26,804 bases of DNA from assembly GCA_016098155.1 (NCBI GenBank), contig JAAAJB010000364.1:1-26804 (forward strand), given 5' to 3'. A program made the position numbers and the translations under genes. Origin of the DNA: Actinomortierella ambigua. Its lineage: Eukaryota > Mortierellomycota > Mortierellomycetes > Mortierellales > Mortierellaceae. Shown here one piece after another: positions 21,762 to 26,804 of the stretch (position 1 is the first letter of the stretch; each line of letters opens with the position of its first letter). The notes beneath the pieces are model-generated. The model was not told the origin of the DNA, searched no databases, and saw only the letters and a program-made list of their open reading frames with translations.

Positions 21762-22712
21762 GGAGAGGTAGAGTAGGTAAGGGAATTCGTGGTGGGTTGT
21801 GCGAGAAAAAGGAACAAAGTCGGTAGGAAAGAAAAAAAACAACGACTCAAGAGATCGAGCTGGTGTGTTATGGACGCTTCTTCTCCCCTGGCTCATCTCG
21901 GGTGGCATGCTCTGCCTTTTTTTAATGCCATAGAATTCATCATTCCTCCTCACGTAAAGGGAGGGGGGTAGGCACCTGTCCGTGTCTCTCCGCAAAGGAC
22001 AAGATGAGTAAGGCAGGACGGGGAGGGAGATGCCAGGAGAGAGAGTGAGAGCACCCGGGTTGCATGCAGTACCTGCCAAGTTCTCCCTCTTTCTGCCCTA
22101 GAAGAAAAAAAGACTATGGACCCCGTGGTCAAGAGCAATGGCCTACATATCCCAAAGCAAAGAAACAAAGGGTCATCATTTCGCTTCCAAATGACAGAAG
22201 GGGGGGGGGATAGCATAGAGATGCATTACGCTTGTGTTCATTCATTCCCTTCCCCGTCTTCCTATCCCTCCCCTTCTGCTTTCTCTCTCCCTCGAATCCT
22301 TGGAGGAAAAAAAAGGTGTCCGAGCAGGCATGCGTGCGTCGTGGACACCCCCGCCGCCCCTCTTCGTCTCCCCTTCTCCTAAACCCCAGTGTGCATTCCA
22401 TCGTTCATCTTTTTTAGTCATTGCGTGTCCTCTCTTCTCTCTTGTTCCTGTCATGAAATTGAGTGCGTTTTTTTTTGCCGCCGTTTTTTTTTTGTTCTCA
22501 TCATTTGTGTTGTGCGTGTGTGTACACGAGACGAAGGGGCCCGGAATGAAAACAAAAAAAAAAAAACAAAAGATGGAGGCTTCTCCAATGATTAAAAGAG
22601 ACACAACACTGCAATATTGGCTGCTCTCTCCTCCACCTCCTTTCCCCTGAACTCCTGAAAGAGTTTGAACAATAATGATTTATGCGAATCATGGAGCATT
22701 TTTTTCATTTTT

Positions 22713-22718
22713 TTTATT
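22713..22718 (-). terminator. Possible poly(A) signal of the 452-residue protein gene
   Basis: TTTATT on the plus strand gives AATAAA on the minus strand about 430 nt beyond the stop at 23152. It sits in a T-run, so it may be fortuitous; no closer AATAAA was seen. Confidence 0.25.
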
Positions 22719-23000
22719 GTGCGCGTGTGTATGGTACAGATGCTGAGGGAGGGAGGGGAGGTTGTGTGCATGTGTGTGATCTCTTGTTTGTGCTGGATGA
22801 GGGATAGAGAGTTGAATGAGTATGCTGAAAAAAAAAAGAAAGGACTATCCTGTGAAAGATAACGGTACATGCTACAGATGTGGGTGTGTATGAATGAACT
22901 GAAGGGAGGAGGGGGGGAAATGCTACTGCGGTGCAAGGAGAAAGAATGAGAAGAAAGTACACCAGGTTTTTGGAGGGAAGAAGCAAGAGAGAGGAAAGAT

Positions 23001-23037
23001 GAAAGACCCTTGCTAAACACTGTTTAGCGAGACTTTC
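23001..23037. repeat. Imperfect palindrome with perfect 17-base core
   Basis: The core GCTAAACA-C-TGTTTAGC (23012-23028) is perfect. The flanks GAAAG (23001-23005) and CTTTC (23033-23037) also match, separated from the core by a few mismatched bases. It lies about 115 nt downstream of the minus-strand stop codon, so it could form a hairpin in that 3' UTR or bind a dimeric protein. Confidence 0.7.
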
Positions 23038-23151
23038 TTTTTCCCTCTCGCCCTTCCTCCCCCCCTTGTTTCTCTTTGTACATCCTGGTTGGTTGCCTCA
23101 ACCAGCGGTGGATTCCTTTTCTCTTCTTTCTTGTGAGTTTGAGTGTGTCGC

Positions 23152-24510
23152 TCAGAGGGCTCGTGCTCTGGCTAAATGGTCATCGACACACCCCGGTGTA
23201 AAGTAGACAACACGGATGGCATGAGGGTCGTTCTCGCCAGGATAGCCCATGGTCATGCGGCGTCGATGGGTTGCAGTTGGCTTGTTTGGTGTGGAGAATG
23301 TCGTTGCTGCTGTTGTTGTCGGGACTGTGGCAGTGTGGGTCGAGCTCGATAGTTTATCGACACCTCCCTCCTTGGAAGAAGATGATGAGGAGGGGCAGGT
23401 CACCTTGACTGCCGGTACCGACGATGACGTCAACGAAGCAATCTTGTCCATGGTGGCCATAGCCTGCTTGACGTTAGCCGTCAAGTCCTCGTCCAGCGAG
23501 ATGGCATACACAAGATCGTCCAGCGTGCTCCGATGGGCCACCGCCGTCTCACGTGGCGAAGGTGTCTTGGCCTCGTCTTCTGAAGTCACAGAGGCCGACG
23601 GCGATGACCGTGGTGTCGACAGAGGAGAGGGCGCAGCCTCCATCGAGGGCGACCGAGAGCCAAAGCGAGGAGGCAGCTGGGCCAGAAGCAAATGTGGCGT
23701 GGTCTCCTCCTTGAGGGCTCGATCCAGGTGAGAGATGGTTCTTGAACGCTTGCGCTGTTCTACCGACGGTTCCAGCGATGAAGGGGCCATGGGCGATGCA
23801 GCCGCCGAGGGCATCAGGGATGGGCAGGTAGAACCCGGGGTGGACAAGCAAGGCCAGGCGCTAAATGACGACGACGAACAGGTCGACGAGCCCGACAGCT
23901 GGCGTTGGCGTGGGGGCGTTTGTGCGCGGCTGGAGACACGTTGGCGACGCATCATCGGTGAGGGTGCTGCCGAAGAGGTGACGGAGGAGCACGATAATTG
24001 ACGTTGGTGTTGCGGAGTGTAGAGTGAGTGGTGGTACAAAGGAGGGTAGGGGTGCGACAGGGATCGGTGGTGAGAGGTTGAATGGTGATGGTATTCGGCA
24101 TCGGCCGCGTTCTCAAGGACGTCCGCCGCTGCGAAAGCCGCCACAGCAGCAGCTGAAGGCAGACCCGAGGAAGTCAAAGAGGTCGAGGTGTGAGCCTCGT
24201 CGTGGACGAGGGGCTTTCGCTTAAGCATGGGTTTAGGGGAGGGCGAGGCTGAGGAGACGGAGACTGGCGACATGGGAGTCGAGTGGGGCTGCTGGTGATG
24301 GTGGAGAAGAGGCAGTTGGGAGTGTGAGTAGGAGTAGTGCTGAAGGCTAGTGGCCGAATGAGTCAGTTTGCTGGTGGGCCGCTGTTGTTGTGGTAGAGGC
24401 AGTGGGAGAGTAGTATCTTTTGGAGAGAGAGGATAGGCAATGGCGGAGAAGGACTCTTTAAAGTGAGGAAGAGGCAAAGAATGTGCAGAAGAGATGGGGG
24501 AGGAGTCCAT
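23152..24510 (-). CDS. Unrecognised Ser/Pro/His-rich protein, 452 residues
   Basis: This is a single-exon frame on the minus strand, starting at ATG 24508-24510 (MDSSPISSAHS). The frame is open upstream to 24696, but that extension is C/T-rich leader sequence ending in an A/C-rich stretch with a TATA element behind it, so the internal ATG is preferred. No family was recognised. Most of the protein is predicted disordered: Ser/Pro/Gln/His-rich, with an Ala-rich helix (SAAAVAAFAAADVLENAADA), several SP/TP sites that could be kinase targets, and basic patches LKRKP and QRKRSR that could act in nuclear import. Two parts look ordered and may be conserved: STLDDLVYAISLDEDLTANV followed by a Met/Ala helix (328-357), and a C-terminal block with MGYPGENDPHAIRVVYF (about 421-437). 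It could be a regulatory or cell-cycle-type protein; this is a guess and no function is assigned. Confidence 0.65.
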   Translation of the reverse strand: MDSSPISSAHSLPLPHFKESFSAIAYPLSPKDTTLPLPLPQQQRPTSKLTHSATSLQHYSYSHSQLPLLHHHQQPHSTPMSPVSVSSASPSPKPMLKRKPLVHDEAHTSTSLTSSGLPSAAAVAAFAAADVLENAADAEYHHHSTSHHRSLSHPYPPLYHHSLYTPQHQRQLSCSSVTSSAAPSPMMRRQRVSSRAQTPPRQRQLSGSSTCSSSSFSAWPCLSTPGSTCPSLMPSAAASPMAPSSLEPSVEQRKRSRTISHLDRALKEETTPHLLLAQLPPRFGSRSPSMEAAPSPLSTPRSSPSASVTSEDEAKTPSPRETAVAHRSTLDDLVYAISLDEDLTANVKQAMATMDKIASLTSSSVPAVKVTCPSSSSSSKEGGVDKLSSSTHTATVPTTTAATTFSTPNKPTATHRRRMTMGYPGENDPHAIRVVYFTPGCVDDHLARARAL

Positions 24511-24743
24511 GATAAGGTCCAATCTATATCCTTTTTGTTTTATTTGTTGATGTTGTCGTTGACAGATGGTACTGGAGAGATGGAGGGTGAGAAAGAGAGA
24601 GAGTACTGTATGCGTAAGACAAGAGGAGTAGGTCGGAGGAGGGTAGAGTTGGGGGGAGCGAGAGTGCAAAAGATAGAGCAAGGAGAAGAAGTTCAAGGAA
24701 GGCAGGAAGTATAGGAGAGGAAAGAAAAAGACGAGATGAGAGG

Positions 24744-24765
24744 AATTTTATACAACGTATTTATA
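24744..24765 (-). promoter_or_regulatory. Double TATA-like element of the 452-residue protein gene
   Basis: On the minus strand there are two TATA motifs, TATAAATA (24758-24765) and TATAAAATT (24744-24752), about 235-255 nt upstream of the chosen ATG. The stretch between is a C/T-rich leader. This supports the start at 24510 rather than 24696, which would leave almost no leader. Confidence 0.45.
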
Positions 24766-24842
24766 TGTATTTAGGTCAAAGGGCGTACAAACAGCATTTT
24801 CACTCGGTGCGTGTGCGTGTGTATGTGTGAAGTGAATGTGGA

Positions 24843-24872
24843 TGTGTTGTGTGTGTGTGTGTGGTGTGTGTG
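24843..24872 (+). repeat. GT dinucleotide microsatellite
   Basis: A nearly pure GT run broken by TT and GG steps, upstream of the minus-strand promoter. Confidence 0.85.
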
Positions 24873-24973
24873 CAAAGAAAGAAAATAAAAGTGGGGAGAG
24901 TTGAATGGATTTGGGAGACAGAGTGACACTGAAAGGGGAAAGAGGACTCCAAGGCTCGCTCACCCACCCACCT

Positions 24974-24991
24974 ACACACACACACACACAC
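24974..24991 (+). repeat. AC dinucleotide microsatellite
   Basis: Nine uninterrupted AC units. Confidence 0.9.
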
Positions 24992-25331
24992 TTCCGCGAC
25001 AACTGTATGTGTGCGTGCACGAGGGAAAGAAAGAGAAGGGATGAAAGGGGGGAAGGGAAAGAAAAAAAAAGGGCGTTCAAGCAGGAATAGAGCAAACACC
25101 AAATGAATTGATTGAATGGGCCTTTCTTTTCCCTCTATCTCTCCATTCTTTCAATTGAATGGTTAGAGTGTGTGTAAGAGAAGAGTGTGTGTGTGTGTGA
25201 GAGAGGCATTCTTCGCGTCTGTTTGTCCAGCGGGCCGTCCAAGCCAGCCAGCAACAGCCAGCCCTTGGATCTACCGATGCATCCTTCTACCGGAGCATGG
25301 ACTTGTCCCATTCCCTCCCCCCCCCCGCCCC

Positions 25332-25435
25332 TCCTTCCCTCCTTCCCTCCCTGCCTGCCTGCCTGCCTGCCTGCCTACCTACCTACCTTTCCACTTGCCT
25401 ACCTACCTACCTACCCTATTGCCTACCTACCCATC
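25332..25435 (+). repeat. Compound tetranucleotide microsatellite CCTT/CCTG/CCTA
   Basis: Successive arrays of CCTT/CCCT, then CCTG, then CCTA units, with a short break near 25388-25398 and a second CCTA array. The changing last base shows that the array evolved by mutation and re-expansion of one unit. Confidence 0.9.
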
Positions 25436-26547
25436 TATGAGAGCACCTCATCCCTCCCCCCCCTTCCCCTCTTCCATTCCTCCCGTCTCGTTTCTATATC
25501 TGTCTGTCCGTCTTTCATGGCTTCGACACGGATCAAAGAATGAGAGGAAAGGGGAGCGCACACATACACACACAAAGGCATTTATCCACCCACCCATTCT
25601 TCCTCTCTTGCTGCTGATGCCGCGCTTTGCTTACGACCATGCCGATTTGCTGAGCAATGGATCGAACCAGGGGAAGGGGGAAGGGAGTAGGAGAGGTAAG
25701 GGAGCGAAGAGGGGTCTGCGAGCACAGAGAATGAATGATCATGAGTCGGGCATGTCAGTAGTCGCGCGGAGGAGAGAAGAAAGAGAGGAGAAGGACCTGT
25801 GGGGTGGGATGGAGTGGGGTACCAGCGCCAAGGCGCGGGTCATTTTTCGGTGCCGCTTTCTCTTGTCCTGTCTTGTATTGCCTTGCCTTGCTTTCCCCAA
25901 CCCCCTTTCCCCTCATTTCTCGTGCCTGCTTTGTGCTGGTTCATTGTTCTTGTCATATCTGCCTGCTTGGCTTCACTGTGCCTTTTTTTGGATTGGATTG
26001 CATTTCGTAAGTTGGGTATTGGATGTGAATGTGGGAGAGAGAATATAAGAGATGTGTGTATGTGTGTCCTGTCCTGTGTGCTGTGCTGTGAGAGAGAGTG
26101 TGTGTGTGTGCGTGTGTGGGTAACTCGGTCTTTATGCATTCCCTCTCTCTCTTGCTATCTTGCGCGGGGAGGGGGTTTGCCCAAGCCCGGTTCATGGTCT
26201 TTCCTAACGGGAAGAAATGAGGGGGGGGGGGAAGGAAGAGAAAGGGAAGGGAAGGAAAGGATGGGAAAAGGAAGTGGGGGTGGTGGTGGTGGAGAGAACA
26301 CATCATCGCCACCTACTGCATTTCGGTCCGTTGCTGGGACATGGCACGTTTGCCACGTTGTCCACGACTCCAAAAAACGACGTAGACACCTTTGTCTGAC
26401 ATGGTTGGTTGGTTGGGTGGTTGAGGTATTGGTAATCCCCCTTGTCTCCTTCGGTCCGTGTCTGATAATGTCGTGTGCGTCCATTGGATTGGACAGCTAT
26501 GCTAACGACTTGTCCGTCGTAGTTCCAATCACCCTACATTACACACA

Positions 26548-26613
26548 CTCGCTCTCTCTCTCTCTCTTTCTCTCTGTCTCTCTCTCAGTCTCTCTCAGTC
26601 TCTCTCTCTCACA
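26548..26613 (+). repeat. CT-rich microsatellite with CTCTCAGT units
   Basis: A CT dinucleotide tract interrupted by TTT and GT, and by two CTCTCAGT units. Such tracts precede several genes in this window, so it may belong to the leader of a gene beyond the right edge. Confidence 0.8.
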
Positions 26614-26726
26614 TACACTCTCCACCTACCCATTCTCGCTCAGCTCGCACCACACTCGATACAGGCCTCGTAGCAGGATCATCCGGAATGAACGCCATTG
26701 TTTCTTTTTTTAACTCGGGTTGCCAG

Positions 26727-26764
26727 GTCCAGTACTGGACAAAAAAAAAAGGGGGGGGGGGGGG
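26727..26764. repeat. 14-bp perfect palindrome followed by A10G14
   Basis: GTCCAGTACTGGAC (26727-26740) equals its own reverse complement. It is directly followed by ten A (26741-26750) and fourteen G (26751-26764). Confidence 0.8.
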
Positions 26765-26804
26765 AGGTCAAAGGGAGTGGGGTTTGGCCTTGGCTGGGCA
26801 GCCA

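Larger units (their letters stand above)
18991..23151. other. 4.2-kb gene-poor, repeat-rich region between convergent genes
   Basis: This lies between the 3' ends of the large plus-strand gene and the 452-residue minus-strand gene. It contains a poly(A) signal (19069-19074), a T24 run (19699-19722), a purine-rich block (about 20218-20450), a CTA trinucleotide run near 21005-21023, a G-rich block (21641-21683), short inverted repeats (19100-19114, 21744-21761, 23001-23037) and alternating T-runs around 19900-19970. Open frames such as 19468-20118 (+) or 19932-20474 (-) translate into homopolymer-driven Phe/Lys/Ser strings and are not believable. I found no tRNA or rRNA. A non-coding transcript cannot be excluded. 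Confidence 0.5.
24511..26804. other. 5' flank and intergenic region to the window end
   Basis: From 24511 to about 24770 this is leader and promoter of the minus-strand gene. Beyond that it is dominated by GT/AC microsatellites (24843-24872 and 24974-24991), a CCTN tetranucleotide array (25332-25435), CT tracts (26548-26613) and G/A-rich stretches (26216-26292). The open frames at 25170-26048 and 25799-26713 are simple-sequence translations. The CT-rich stretch near 26540-26640 resembles a leader, so a plus-strand gene may begin beyond the window. No gene is supported inside. Confidence 0.5.

Noticed and set aside
23425..23432. Perfect TGACGTCA (CRE) palindrome
   Set aside because: It lies inside the coding sequence of the minus-strand gene; a chance occurrence in coding DNA is the simpler reading.
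24511..24696. Longer N-terminus for the 452-residue protein starting at 24696
   Set aside because: The extension is a C/T-rich leader with A/C-rich sequence before the internal ATG, and the TATA elements lie only about 50-70 bp upstream of 24696, leaving hardly any 5' UTR.
25654..25668. tRNA B-box-like sequence (GGTTCGATCC on the minus strand)
   Set aside because: The flanking bases do not form a T-stem or acceptor stem, and no A-box or anticodon arm lies at the right distance.
25170..26713. Plus-strand frames 25170-26048 and 25799-26713
   Set aside because: They translate microsatellites (Pro-Ala-Cys-Leu and Ser-Leu repeats); there is no homology-like content and no splice sites that link them.

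Overview
This window looks like nuclear DNA of a filamentous fungus. The best guess is an early-diverging one of the Mortierella type. The reasons are short GT-AG introns (mostly about 80-230 nt) with CTRAY/TACTAAC-like branch sites, pyrimidine-rich 5' leaders, Ser/Gln/His-rich low-complexity proteins, many microsatellites and homopolymers, and a small secreted cysteine-rich protein. The lineage is inferred from style and was not tested. No RNA gene, transposon, CRISPR array or bacterial-type operon could be supported.

Layout: (1) 2-247 (+) is the 3' end of a GDSL/SGNH-type lipase-esterase cut by the window edge. (2) 710-997 (-) is a 95-residue secreted protein with eight cysteines, tail-to-tail with the lipase and with its own TATA and poly(A) signals. 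(3) 2378-9135 (+) is a 13-exon gene reconstructed here as a 1,760-residue ZGRF1-type DNA helicase. An N-terminal DUF2439 (Mte1/Dbl2/ZGRF1) domain is spread over micro-exons, followed by a linker with a nuclear localisation signal, a complete SF1 helicase core and an unusual ~635-residue low-complexity tail. (4) 11247-18990 (+) is an unrecognised, very large protein (2,013 residues as modelled) with coiled-coil segments and one internal transmembrane helix. Its first intron would be 1.29 kb, so the locus may instead be two genes. (5) 23152-24510 (-) is an unrecognised 452-residue Ser/Pro/His-rich protein with two better-ordered C-terminal blocks.

The stretches between genes (998-2377, 9136-11246, 18991-23151, 24511-26804) are rich in simple repeats, homopurine runs, G-tracts with quadruplex-forming patterns and a few short perfect palindromes. 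No coding gene could be supported in them.

The genes do not form an obvious pathway. The helicase is the one protein with a clear role: by family it acts at DNA crosslinks, stalled forks and recombination intermediates. The most interesting points are its fused DUF2439-helicase architecture without the GRF zinc finger, its long added tail in a single exon, the eight-cysteine secreted peptide, and the large uncharacterised membrane/coiled-coil protein.
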